Shown: positions 42,307-50,274 of the stretch, in pieces
Numbering within the stretch: the stretch's first letter is position 1
Layout of the letters: each line of letters starts with the position of its first letter
Assembly: GCA_036675585.1 (NCBI GenBank)
Contig: JAKFES010000001.1
Location: 1 to 64,000, forward strand
DNA length: 64,000 nt
Direction: 5' to 3'
DNA from: Zeimonas sp036675585
Lineage (GTDB): Bacteria > Pseudomonadota > Gammaproteobacteria > Burkholderiales > Burkholderiaceae_E
Program-made: the position numbers and the translations under genes
The notes under the pieces: model-generated
What the model saw: only the letters and a program-made list of their open reading frames with translations
What the model was told of the DNA's origin: nothing
Databases searched by the model: none

Positions 42307-42912
42307 CGACGCCCGGGCGAGCGTGCCCGGGCCGGGCGGGCGCGCCCAATGCCAGGTCAGGCGCAGCGCGAGCAGGCCGGCGACGATCAGCGCGTAGGCG
42401 AGCGGCTCGGCGAAGTCGTTCTTGCCCGCCTTGTGCCACCAGAAATGCAGCACGGCGAGCACTGCGATCGGGTAGACGAGCCGGTGCAGTTCCTGCCAGC
42501 GTCGACCGAGCCGGCGCATCATCGCCTGCGTCGAGGTGGCCGCGAGCGGCGCCATCAGCAGGAACGCGGTGAAGCCGACCGTGATGAACGGCCGCTCGAG
42601 CACATCGTCGACGATCGCGTTCCAGTCGAACCACTGGTCGAGCCAGACATACGTGAGCAGGTGCAGGCACGCGTAGAAGAACGCGTACAGCCCGAGCATC
42701 CGGCGCACGCGCACCAGCGCGTTCCAGCCGAACAGGCGGCGCAGCGGCGTGACCGACAGCGTGGCGCACAGCATCACGAGCGCCCACGTTCCGAGGGAGC
42801 GCTGGACGAACTCGACCGGGTTCGCGGTGAGCGCGTCGAGCCAGCCGAGCACGAACAGCCGCGCGAGCGGCAGCAACGCGAGCACGAAGACCGCCGCGCG
42901 CAGCGCGCGCAT
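42277..42912 (-). CDS. msrQ: MsrPQ heme-binding membrane subunit
   Basis: A 211-residue, about six-helix heme b protein that passes quinol electrons to periplasmic MsrP. Candidate heme histidines lie in YACLHLLTYVW and in RRWQELHRLVYPI and VLAVLHFWW. Length is the family norm. It lies 28 bases behind msrP. Its C-terminal 10 codons overlap the end of lysA tail to tail. Confidence 0.93.
   Translation of the reverse strand: MRALRAAVFVLALLPLARLFVLGWLDALTANPVEFVQRSLGTWALVMLCATLSVTPLRRLFGWNALVRVRRMLGLYAFFYACLHLLTYVWLDQWFDWNAIVDDVLERPFITVGFTAFLLMAPLAATSTQAMMRRLGRRWQELHRLVYPIAVLAVLHFWWHKAGKNDFAEPLAYALIVAGLLALRLTWHWARPPGPGTLARASLRKAPLQRE
42311..42332 (+). terminator. Hairpin downstream of lysA, inside the msrQ 3' end
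   Basis: GCCCGGGC-GAGCGT-GCCCGGGC is an 8-bp perfect stem with a 6-base loop beginning 5 bases past the lysA stop. The same bases encode msrQ residues near its C-terminus on the other strand. No U-tract follows. It probably ends or protects the lysA transcript. Confidence 0.45.
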
Positions 42913-42940
42913 CGAGCCGGCGGCCGACGCGAGGCGCAGC

Positions 42941-43897
42941 TCAGTACTCCTTGCGCAGGTCCATTCCCGCGTACAGCGAAGCGACCTGGTCGGCGTAGCC
43001 GTTGAACATCCGGGTCGGGTGTCGGCGCGCGAACAGCCCGCCCTCGCCGATCCGGCGTTCGGTCGCCTGCGACCAGCGCGGGTGGTCGACGTCGGGATTC
43101 ACGTTCGAATAGAAGCCGTATTCGTTGGGCGCCGCGCGATGCCAGCTGGTGACCGGCTGGCGCTCGACGAAGCGGATCGCGACCAGCGATTTCGCGCTCT
43201 TGAACCCGTATTTCCACGGCACGACGACGCGCAACGGGGCGCCGTTCTGCTTCGGCAGCACTTCGCCGTACAGCCCGAAGGTGAGCAGCGTGAGCGCATG
43301 CGCCGCTTCGTCGATGCGAAGGCCTTCGACATAGGGCCACTGGAGCACCGGCGAGCGCAGGCCGGGCATCTGTTTCGGGTCGGCGAGCGTGACGAACTCG
43401 ACGAACCGGGCGTTGCCGGTCGGCTCGACGCGCTTCATCAGCTCGGAGAACGGGTAGCCGATCCACGGGATGACCATCGACCAGCCCTCGACGCAACGCA
43501 GCCGGTATACGCGCTCCTCGAGCGCAGCGAGCGCGAGCAACTCGTCGACGTCGAAGCGCCGCGGCCGCGCGACCGCTCCCTCGACCGAAACGGTCCACGG
43601 CCGCACGCGCAGCGAGCCGGCGCGGCGGGCCGGGTCTTCCTTGTCGGTGCCGAACTCGTAGAAATTGTTGTAGCCGGTGACGTCCTCGTACGGCGTCGGA
43701 CGCTCCATCGTCGAGAACGGGCTCGACTTGCCGGCGAGCTTCGCCGGCGGCGGGTCATCGGCGCTCGCGGCGAGCGCGCCCGGGGCGACGGCGAGACCGG
43801 TCGCTGCGCGCAGCAGCGCCCGGCGCTGTTCGTAGACGCGCTTCGGGGTGATCTCGCTCGGCGCCGGCGCGGCGCCATCGGCGGAACGAAGCTGCAT
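42941..43897 (-). CDS. msrP: Periplasmic methionine sulfoxide reductase catalytic subunit (molybdopterin)
   Basis: A 318-residue molybdoenzyme that reduces both diastereomers of protein methionine sulfoxide. The twin-arginine signal region reads QRRALLRAATGLAVAPGALA (about 26-45). The molybdenum-ligating cysteine is in RCVEGWSMVIPW near residue 134, inside the usual sulfite-oxidase fold. I chose ATG 43897 because it has AAGGAGG at 43902-43908; an upstream ATG (43927) lacks this and would bury the signal. It is followed by msrQ. Confidence 0.95.
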   Translation of the reverse strand: MQLRSADGAAPAPSEITPKRVYEQRRALLRAATGLAVAPGALAASADDPPPAKLAGKSSPFSTMERPTPYEDVTGYNNFYEFGTDKEDPARRAGSLRVRPWTVSVEGAVARPRRFDVDELLALAALEERVYRLRCVEGWSMVIPWIGYPFSELMKRVEPTGNARFVEFVTLADPKQMPGLRSPVLQWPYVEGLRIDEAAHALTLLTFGLYGEVLPKQNGAPLRVVVPWKYGFKSAKSLVAIRFVERQPVTSWHRAAPNEYGFYSNVNPDVDHPRWSQATERRIGEGGLFARRHPTRMFNGYADQVASLYAGMDLRKEY

Positions 43898-44024
43898 GGC
43901 GGCCTCCTTGCTCACGGTGCGTCGCACCGCGGGTCGGTCACCTTACGGCTTCGCGACCCGCCGCGCCACCGCGCGCCCGCGCCCCGGCCCCCTCGAGGAC
44001 CGAACCGCACGGGGGAATGAAGCG

Positions 44025-44696
44025 TCAGCGCAGGCCGGCCATGTACTCGGCGACGGCCTTGATCTCGCGGTCGGACAGGCGCTCGGCGACCGTGCGCATC
44101 GTGTCGCTGTTGCCGCGCGCGCCGCTGCGGAACGCGACGAGCTGCGCTTCCGCGTATTCGGCGAATTGCCCCTGCAGCCGCGGATACTGCGCCGGGATTC
44201 CGGCGCCGTTGGGACTGTGGCATCCGGCGCACGCCGGCACGCCCTTGGCGGCGATTCCGACCCGGTAGACGTTGCGGCCGAGCTCGGCGAGTTCCTTGTC
44301 CTTCGCGACCGTCGGCTGGAGCGCCTGCGCCGCGAAATGCGCCGAGACGTTGCGGATGTCGTCGGGCGAGAGCATCGCCGCGAAGCCCGCCATGATCGCG
44401 CTCGCTCGCAGCGCCTGCTGCTCGCCTTCCTGGACCTTGAAGTCGTTCAGCTGCTTGACCAGGTAGTCGGCATGCTGCGCGGCGAGCTTCGGATTCGCCG
44501 GCGTCGGGCTGTTTCCGTCGGCCGCGTGGCACGCCGCGCAGACTTCCTGCGCGATCTGCGCGCCCCGCTTCGCGTCGACCTGCGCGGGCGGGGTCGCGGC
44601 GGCCTGCGCCCAGGCGCCCTGGACGAATGCGAAGGCGAGTGCGACGCCGACCGCTGTGCGGACCCGGGAAGCGACCGGAACTCTGGCTCGGAACAT
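44025..44696 (-). CDS. Diheme cytochrome c4-type protein
   Basis: A 223-residue periplasmic cytochrome with a cleavable signal ending at GAWAQ and two CxxCH sites, CAACH near residue 58 and CAGCH near 155, in two similar domains. Such c4 proteins donate electrons to terminal oxidases, and the cbb3 complex in this window is an obvious candidate partner, though not linked. ATG 44696 starts the signal peptide. It is divergent from engB, an arrangement I recall as common in Betaproteobacteria. It is followed leftward by msrPQ, with a spacer of about 127 bases. Confidence 0.92.
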   Translation of the reverse strand: MFRARVPVASRVRTAVGVALAFAFVQGAWAQAAATPPAQVDAKRGAQIAQEVCAACHAADGNSPTPANPKLAAQHADYLVKQLNDFKVQEGEQQALRASAIMAGFAAMLSPDDIRNVSAHFAAQALQPTVAKDKELAELGRNVYRVGIAAKGVPACAGCHSPNGAGIPAQYPRLQGQFAEYAEAQLVAFRSGARGNSDTMRTVAERLSDREIKAVAEYMAGLR

Positions 44697-44750
44697 GGGC
44701 GAACCTGCAAGGCGACGGACCCGGAAAAGGTCCGACAAAGCCTGCGATTG

Positions 44751-44756
44751 TACAAT
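44751..44756 (+). promoter_or_regulatory. Candidate -10 for engB-hemB
   Basis: TACAAT, 33 bases before the engB start, stands out in the divergent gap between the c4 cytochrome gene and engB (44697-44788). A good -35 box at 16-18 bases upstream is not visible. Confidence 0.3.
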
Positions 44757-44788
44757 AGCGCCTGCTCCCGTCGAGGTCGTTCGCCGCC

Positions 44789-45517
44789 GTGGTTCCCGCC
44801 CTGTCGTCCGCGCGGTTCGCAACCACCGTCGCACGGCTCTCCCAGTTGCCCCCCGCCGATCTGGCCGAAGTGGCGTTCGTCGGCCGCTCGAACGCGGGCA
44901 AGTCCTCGGCGATCAACGTGCTGTGCCGCCAGCGCCGCCTCGCTTTCGCGAGCAAGACGCCCGGCCGCACGCAGGCACTGAACTACTTCGCACTCGGCCC
45001 GCCGAACGCGGCGCCGCTCGCCTGGCTGGTCGATACCCCGGGGTACGGTTTCGCCAGTGCGCCGCTCGAGGTCAAGCGCGGCTGGGACCAGCTCGCCGGT
45101 CGCTATCTGTCGCTGCGCAGCTCGCTCGCCGGCGTCGTGCTCGTGCTCGACGTCCGCCGCGGCGTCACCGAGCTCGATCGCGCGCTGCTCGGCTGGATGC
45201 GCGCCGACGTCCCGATCCTCGTGCTGCTGAGCAAGTCCGACAAGCTCGGCCACGCGCAGCGCGCGCAGGCGATGCGCGACGTCGAGACCGCGCTGCTCGA
45301 GACCGGCCTCGCGAACCCGCTCACTCTGCTATCGTTTTCGGCGACCCGCCGCATCGGGCTGGACGAGGCGCGCGAGATCATCGGCGACTGGCTCGCACAC
45401 GAGGGCGCGCACGAGCCATCCGGCGTCGGCGTCGACCCGGCGCAGGCCGACGCCGCGCCCGACGCACCGGCGGCCGACGGCACGCGGCGCATCGCGCCAG
45501 ACGGAGACACGCAATGA
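44789..45517 (+). CDS. engB: Ribosome biogenesis GTPase YsxC/EngB
   Basis: A 242-residue Era-like GTPase required for 50S assembly. G1 is FVGRSNAGKSSAIN near residue 30-43, G3 DTPGYGFA near 82, G4 LLSKSDKLG near 148, and G5 FSATRRIG near 183. The start is GTG (44789), the only codon close upstream of the fold. The C-terminus carries an extra acidic/Ala-rich tail of about 30 residues (DPAQADAAPDAPAAD). Its stop overlaps the hemB start (ATGA). Confidence 0.95.
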   Translation: MVPALSSARFATTVARLSQLPPADLAEVAFVGRSNAGKSSAINVLCRQRRLAFASKTPGRTQALNYFALGPPNAAPLAWLVDTPGYGFASAPLEVKRGWDQLAGRYLSLRSSLAGVVLVLDVRRGVTELDRALLGWMRADVPILVLLSKSDKLGHAQRAQAMRDVETALLETGLANPLTLLSFSATRRIGLDEAREIIGDWLAHEGAHEPSGVGVDPAQADAAPDAPAADGTRRIAPDGDTQ

Positions 45518-46530
45518 CCCACGAATCCTTTCCGCAGGGCTTTCCCTTCACCCGGATGCGCCGGCTGCGACGCGACGACTTCTCGCGCCGGCTCGTGCGC
45601 GAGCACCGGCTCGCGGCCGACGACCTGATCTACCCGGTGTTCGTGCTCGACGGCGCGTCGCGCACGCAGCCCGTCGCGTCGATGCCGGGCGTCGAACGCT
45701 TCAGCGTCGACCGGCTGCACGCGGTCGCCGAGGAATGCCTCGAGCTCGGCATCCCGGTGATCGCGCTGTTCCCGGTGATCGAGCCCGCGGCGAAGAGCGC
45801 CGACGGCGCGGCGGCGACCGACCCCGACGGACTGGTGCCGCGCGCGGTTCGCGAATTGAAGAAGCGCTTTCCGGAGCTCGGCGTGCTCACCGACGTCGCG
45901 CTCGACCCGTACACGACGCACGGACAGGACGGCGTCGTCGACGCGAACGGCTATGTGCTCAACGACGTGACGGTCGAGATCCTGCAGCGCCAGGCGCTCG
46001 TGCAGGCCGAAGCCGGCGTCGACATCGTCGCGCCTTCCGACATGATGGACGGCCGCATCGGCGCGATCCGCGGCGCGCTCGAGCAGGCGCGCTGGATCCA
46101 CACGAAGATCATGGCGTACTCGGCGAAATACGCGTCGGGCTTCTACGGACCGTTTCGCGACGCGGTCGGCTCCTCGGGCAATCTCGGCAAGGGCGACAAG
46201 AAGACGTACCAGATGGACCCGGCCAACTCCGACGAGGCGCTGCGCGAAGTCGCCCTCGATCTCGCCGAGGGCGCCGACATGGTGATGGTCAAGCCCGGGA
46301 TGCCGTATCTCGACATCGTGCGCCGGGTGAAGGACGCGTTCCGCTGCCCGACCTTCGTCTACCAGGTCAGCGGCGAGTACGCGATGCTCAAGGCCGCCGC
46401 GGCGAACGGCTGGCTCGACGAACGCACCGTCGTCGCCGAGTCGCTGCTGGCGATGCGCCGCGCGGGCGCGGACGGGATCCTCACGTATTTCGCGCGCGAC
46501 GTCGCGCGCTGGCTGCGCGAAGCGCGCTGA
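45514..46530 (+). CDS. hemB: Porphobilinogen synthase (delta-aminolevulinate dehydratase)
   Basis: Condenses two 5-aminolevulinates to porphobilinogen in heme synthesis (338 residues). Schiff-base lysines are seen in KIMAYSAKYASGFYGPFR near 205 and MVKPGMPYLDIV near 259. The metal loop reads YTTHGQDGVVDANGYVLNDVT, with Asp where zinc enzymes have cysteines, so this is the Mg-type enzyme. Start overlap with engB implies coupling. Heme from here would supply the cytochromes encoded in this window. Confidence 0.97.
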   Translation: MTHESFPQGFPFTRMRRLRRDDFSRRLVREHRLAADDLIYPVFVLDGASRTQPVASMPGVERFSVDRLHAVAEECLELGIPVIALFPVIEPAAKSADGAAATDPDGLVPRAVRELKKRFPELGVLTDVALDPYTTHGQDGVVDANGYVLNDVTVEILQRQALVQAEAGVDIVAPSDMMDGRIGAIRGALEQARWIHTKIMAYSAKYASGFYGPFRDAVGSSGNLGKGDKKTYQMDPANSDEALREVALDLAEGADMVMVKPGMPYLDIVRRVKDAFRCPTFVYQVSGEYAMLKAAAANGWLDERTVVAESLLAMRRAGADGILTYFARDVARWLREAR

Positions 46531-46567
46531 GCCCGCCGAAGCCGACCGGCCGGGCAACGGTGCGCGA

Positions 46568-47656
46568 ATGGAGCTGATCGTCGTCGCCGCCGACAGCGCC
46601 TCGATCGTCACGTCGCTCGACGAGGTTCCCGAAGACGCGTTCGTCTGGTGCGATTGCGTCTACCCGGACGGCCCGGCGTGGACGGACACGGTCGAGCGTT
46701 TCACCGGCGTTCGCGTACTCGACGAACACCTGCGCGACGCCGAGAACCCGGGTCATCCGTCCTTTTTCGACTCGACGAACGAGTACGAGATGATCGTTTT
46801 CCGCGGACTCGCGATCCGCGTCGAGTCGGTCGAGCCTTGGGAAATCTTCCCGCTGAAGACCCGTCCGGTCGTGTTCTTCCTGTTCCCGCGAATGCTCGTC
46901 ACCGTGCGCGCGCCCGACAGCCGGCTCGTGCGGGATGCCCGCACGAGGCTGCTGGCGTCGGCCGGCCGTTCGCGGCTGCCGTCGCAGCCCGAAGACCTGA
47001 TGCTCCGACTGCTCAACGCGATGGTCGATCGCTACCTGGAGTTGCGCCAACCGCTGGGCGCGCAGTTCGAACGCTGGCAGCGCCAGCTGCTCGATCCGCG
47101 CAAGCCGTTTCGCGACTGGTACGGGCTGCTCGAGGCGCGTCGCGAGGCGCGCCGGCTCGAGGATCTGTGCGAGGAGCAGCTCGACGCCGTCCAGGAGTGG
47201 CGCGACGAACGGCTCGAGCACGCCGGATCGAGCGGCGCCGGGCTCAGCGATGCCCTGCTCGTGCGCACCAGCGACGTCGTCAACCACATCGAGCGCGTGA
47301 GCAGCCACGCGCAACGCCTCGAGTCGTCGCTCGAAAATGCGGTTCAGTTGCACTTCTCGGCGACCGCGCACAGGACGAACGAGGTGATGCGCGCGCTCAC
47401 CGCGATCACCGCGGTCTTCATGCCCCTGACGCTCGTCACCGGGATCTTCGGCATGAACTTCGAGTTCGCGCCCGGCCTGCACTCGCGCTCGGGCTTCTGG
47501 TGGACTGTCGGCTCGATGGCCGTGCTCGGCGTGCTGATGCTGCTGTTCCTGCGCGCGCGGGCCGTATGGTCGGCCTCGGCGCTGATCGGCCGCGACGAGG
47601 CACGCCGGCGCCGCGCGCGACGCAGCCGCCGCTCGGACGATCCGGTTCCCCGTTAG
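46568..47656 (+). CDS. corA: CorA-family magnesium/divalent cation transporter
   Basis: A 362-residue homopentameric cation channel protein. The large cytoplasmic N-terminal domain ends in two membrane helices: the first (about 275-295) finishes with the hallmark IFGMNFEF (GMN) near 296, and the second (about 310-330) precedes a basic tail (RDEARRRRARRSRRSD). Selectivity (Mg, Co, Ni, Zn) cannot be told apart here. It sits 37 bases after hemB. A hairpin follows, its first base being the last base of the stop codon. Confidence 0.9.
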   Translation: MELIVVAADSASIVTSLDEVPEDAFVWCDCVYPDGPAWTDTVERFTGVRVLDEHLRDAENPGHPSFFDSTNEYEMIVFRGLAIRVESVEPWEIFPLKTRPVVFFLFPRMLVTVRAPDSRLVRDARTRLLASAGRSRLPSQPEDLMLRLLNAMVDRYLELRQPLGAQFERWQRQLLDPRKPFRDWYGLLEARREARRLEDLCEEQLDAVQEWRDERLEHAGSSGAGLSDALLVRTSDVVNHIERVSSHAQRLESSLENAVQLHFSATAHRTNEVMRALTAITAVFMPLTLVTGIFGMNFEFAPGLHSRSGFWWTVGSMAVLGVLMLLFLRARAVWSASALIGRDEARRRRARRSRRSDDPVPR

Positions 47657-47697
47657 ACACCATGGTCGCCCCCCGATGCGCGGGCGACCCTGGTGTC
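47656..47697. terminator. 16-bp stem hairpin between corA and cutA
   Basis: Arms 47656-47671 (GACACCATGGTCGCCC) and 47682-47697 (GGGCGACCCTGGTGTC) pair at 15 of 16 positions with a 10-base loop. It begins on the last base of the corA stop and lies between two convergent genes, so it could terminate both. No U-tract follows in either direction. Confidence 0.6.
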
Positions 47698-47739
47698 CAG
47701 CCGGCGGCGCGTCGAGCTTCGGCGGAAAACCGACAGCGA

Positions 47740-48093
47740 TCAGCCTTCCTGTATCGCCCGCGTCTCGTCGGCGGCCCACCTCGCGTACGCGGGCCAGACG
47801 GCTTCGGGCGCGAGCGTGACGATCTCGGGCACGTCGTACGGATGCAGCGCAGCGAGCCGCTGCACGCATTCGTCGTGACGCGTCGCGCTGGTCTTCACCA
47901 GCAGCGTGACTTCGTCCGCGTGCTCGACGGCACCCTGCCATCGATAGACCGAGCGGCAGGCGCCGAGAATGTTCACGCACGCGGCGAGCCGATCGTCGAC
48001 GAGGGTGCGCGCGATCGTCGCCGCGACCGTTTCGTCGGGCACGTTGCTGAGGATCAGGCGCAGGGCGTCTTCGTTCATGCGCGTCGTCGTCAT
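47740..48093 (-). CDS. cutA: Divalent-cation tolerance protein CutA
   Basis: A 117-residue trimeric ferredoxin-like protein. Family marks are LAACVNI (near 37-43), YRWQGAVEHADE (near 50-61), LLVKT, and HPYDVPEIV near 84. The physiological role of CutA in bacteria is still unclear despite its name. It overlaps nothing but is only 4 bases from the ABC permease stop-to-start junction, on the same strand, and is likely the last gene of that unit. Confidence 0.93.
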   Translation of the reverse strand: MTTTRMNEDALRLILSNVPDETVAATIARTLVDDRLAACVNILGACRSVYRWQGAVEHADEVTLLVKTSATRHDECVQRLAALHPYDVPEIVTLAPEAVWPAYARWAADETRAIQEG

Positions 48094-48097
48094 CGAT

Positions 48098-48877
48098 TCA
48101 CCTCGCGAAGCGCCGGCGCGTGAGCACCGTCGCGATGTACAACGCCACGGCCGTATAGCCGAGCAGGATCGCCAGCGGTGCGAGCGGCGCGCCCGGCAGG
48201 CTCCCCAGCACCATCGGGCGCGACAGCTCGACGGCGGCCGCGAGCGGCAGCGCGCGCGCGACGGCCGCCAGCCAGTCCGGCAACTGGTCCATCGGAAAGT
48301 AGACGCCGGACAGGAACGTCATCGGCGTGATGACCAGCGTGAAATAGAACGTGAAGAAATCGTAGCCGCGCGCGAGCGCGTTCACGCACAGGCCGATCGC
48401 GCCGAAGCACAGCCCGGTGAGTGCGACGACGACGAGCGTCAGCGGCAGCGTGGGCTCGCGCGAGATGTCGAGCACCCAGACGACGGCGAGGATCGCAAGG
48501 CCCGACAGGACGCTCTTGGCGCCGGCCCACAGCCACTCGGCGACCAGCACGTCGTCGAGCTCGAGCGGCGCGTTCATCAGCGATTCCCAGGTGCGCTGCA
48601 CGTGCATCCGCGAGAACGCCGAGTACAGCGACTCGAAGCTCGCCGCCATCATCGTGCTCATGCACATCGAGCCGGCCGCGAGGAACACGATGTACGGCAC
48701 CCCGTCGACGTACTCGAGCAGGCGCCCGAGCCCGTAGCCGAACGCGACCAGGATGATCAGCGGATCGGCGACGTTGCCGATGAGGCTGGCCAGCGCGAGC
48801 TTGCGCCAGACGAGCAGGTTGCGCCGGAAGACCGGGACGAAGCGCATCGAGAACCGCGGCGGCGCGTAGCGATTCAT
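48098..48877 (-). CDS. ABC-2 type transporter permease (NodJ-like)
   Basis: A 259-residue, six-helix permease of the ABC-2 class that pairs with the upstream ATPase. The segment LSGVYFPMDQLPDWL near residue 195 is the conserved ABC-2 loop; the rest is hydrophobic helices. NodJ-like proteins export lipo-oligosaccharides in rhizobia, but this similarity is not evidence of nodulation; the substrate is unknown. It lies one base after the ATPase gene and 4 bases before cutA. Confidence 0.88.
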   Translation of the reverse strand: MNRYAPPRFSMRFVPVFRRNLLVWRKLALASLIGNVADPLIILVAFGYGLGRLLEYVDGVPYIVFLAAGSMCMSTMMAASFESLYSAFSRMHVQRTWESLMNAPLELDDVLVAEWLWAGAKSVLSGLAILAVVWVLDISREPTLPLTLVVVALTGLCFGAIGLCVNALARGYDFFTFYFTLVITPMTFLSGVYFPMDQLPDWLAAVARALPLAAAVELSRPMVLGSLPGAPLAPLAILLGYTAVALYIATVLTRRRFAR

Positions 48878-48878
48878 C

Positions 48879-49805
48879 TCAATCGCGCAGGTCGCGCCCG
48901 GTGAGCTTCAGGAAGACGTCCTCCAGGTTCGCCGGCCGCTGCAGCGCGCGCAGCGGCGGCGCGGCGCCTGCGGCGTCGGCGACCGCGCGCTGCGCGCTGC
49001 CGACGTCGGTGCAGTACAGGAAGGCGGTCTCGCCGACCAGCTCGACGCGGGCGGCCAGGCGCGGGGCGCGCTCGGCGGCCCATCGCGCAAGGCCATCACC
49101 GGTCACCTCGATCACCTGCGGCTCGATCTCGTTGGCGATCAGCGCGCCCGGCGTATCGAGCGCGATGCGCGTGCCGTGGTCGATGATCGCGATCCGGTCG
49201 CACAGGCGCTCGGCCTCTTCCATGAAGTGCGTCGTCAGCACGATCGTCTTGCCGCGCGCGAGCAGCTGCTTGAGCCGCTCCCACATCAGATGGCGCGCCT
49301 GCGGGTCGAGCCCGGTGGTCGGCTCGTCGAGGAACAGCACTTCGGGGTCGGCGACGAGCGCGCGCGCGAGCGTGAGCCGGCGGCGCATCCCGCCCGATAG
49401 CTCGTCGATGCGCGCGTCGCGCTTGTGCGCGAGCCCGGCAAAGGCGAGCAGGTCGTCGAGCCGCGCGGCGACGCGCGCGCGCGACAGGCCGAAATAGCGC
49501 CCGAAGACGAGCAGGTTCTCGGCGGCGGTGAAATCGGGATCGAGCGAATCGCTCTGCGGAACCACGCCGACGCGCGAGCGCGCCTCGCGCGCACGGGCGG
49601 GAATCGGCATCCCGAGCAACTCGATCGAGCCCGAGTCGGGCTCGACCAGCCCGAGCACCGCCTTGAGCGTCGTGCTCTTGCCGGCGCCGTTCGGGCCGAG
49701 CAGCCCGAAGCATTCGCCGGCGCGCACCGAGAAGTCGAGGCCGGCGATGGCCTCGACGCTGCCGAAGCGCTTGCGCAGCGCGCGAACGCTCAGGACGTCG
49801 GCCAT
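48879..49805 (-). CDS. ABC transporter ATP-binding protein (NodI-like)
   Basis: A 308-residue ATPase. Walker A GPNGAGKSTTLK near residue 37-48, signature LSGGMRRRLTLARAL near 138-152, Walker B VLFLDEPTTGLD near 158-169, and the switch histidine in LTTHFMEEAERL. A C-terminal domain of about 80 residues (DUF-like, after RIALDTPGALI) is typical of ABC-2 exporters. It lies 40 bases downstream of rplQ on the same strand, so it may be read from the ribosomal operon as well as from its own promoter. Confidence 0.9.
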   Translation of the reverse strand: MADVLSVRALRKRFGSVEAIAGLDFSVRAGECFGLLGPNGAGKSTTLKAVLGLVEPDSGSIELLGMPIPARAREARSRVGVVPQSDSLDPDFTAAENLLVFGRYFGLSRARVAARLDDLLAFAGLAHKRDARIDELSGGMRRRLTLARALVADPEVLFLDEPTTGLDPQARHLMWERLKQLLARGKTIVLTTHFMEEAERLCDRIAIIDHGTRIALDTPGALIANEIEPQVIEVTGDGLARWAAERAPRLAARVELVGETAFLYCTDVGSAQRAVADAAGAAPPLRALQRPANLEDVFLKLTGRDLRD

Positions 49806-49845
49806 GCCAGCGCCGGCGCCCGCTTCCGCCGCCCGCGCGGGTGCG

Positions 49846-50244
49846 TCAGCTGCCGGCCTGCGCGCCCTCGTCGGCTTCCGTCGGCTCGGGGCGGTCCATC
49901 AGCTCGATCAGCGCCATCGGCGCGGCATCGCCCTCGCGAAAGCCGAACTTCAGGATGCGCAGGTAGCCGCCGTTGCGCGTCGCGTAGCGCGGGCCGAGCT
50001 CGGCGAAGAGCTTGACGACCATCTCGCGATCGCGCAGCCGGTCGAAGGCGAGGCGCCGGTTGGCCAGCGACGGCTTCTTGCCGAGCGTGATGATCGGCTC
50101 GACGACCCGGCGCAACTCCTTGGCCTTCGGCAACGTCGTCTTGATCAGCTCGTGGCGCAGCAGCGAGTTGCACATGTTGCGCAGCATCGCCTCGCGATGG
50201 CTGCTCGTGCGGTTCAGTTTTCGTAGTCCGTGACCGTGACGCAT
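49846..50244 (-). CDS. rplQ: 50S ribosomal protein L17
   Basis: A 132-residue 50S protein located near the exit-tunnel mouth. It begins MRHGHGLRKLNRTSSHREAM, the invariant opening. Last gene of the alpha block, 30 bases after rpoA; the ABC ATPase gene follows 40 bases on. The C-terminal tail (MDRPEPTEADEGAQAGS) is acidic and slightly longer than in E. coli (127 residues). Confidence 0.98.
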   Translation of the reverse strand: MRHGHGLRKLNRTSSHREAMLRNMCNSLLRHELIKTTLPKAKELRRVVEPIITLGKKPSLANRRLAFDRLRDREMVVKLFAELGPRYATRNGGYLRILKFGFREGDAAPMALIELMDRPEPTEADEGAQAGS

Positions 50245-50274
50245 GACGGTTCCTCGCGTTCTCGGCTTTGTTCG

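Noticed and set aside
48098..49805. Nodulation export genes nodI/nodJ
   Set aside because: The pair belongs to the same broad ABC-2 class but no nodulation gene is near; a specific Nod-factor role is not supported.
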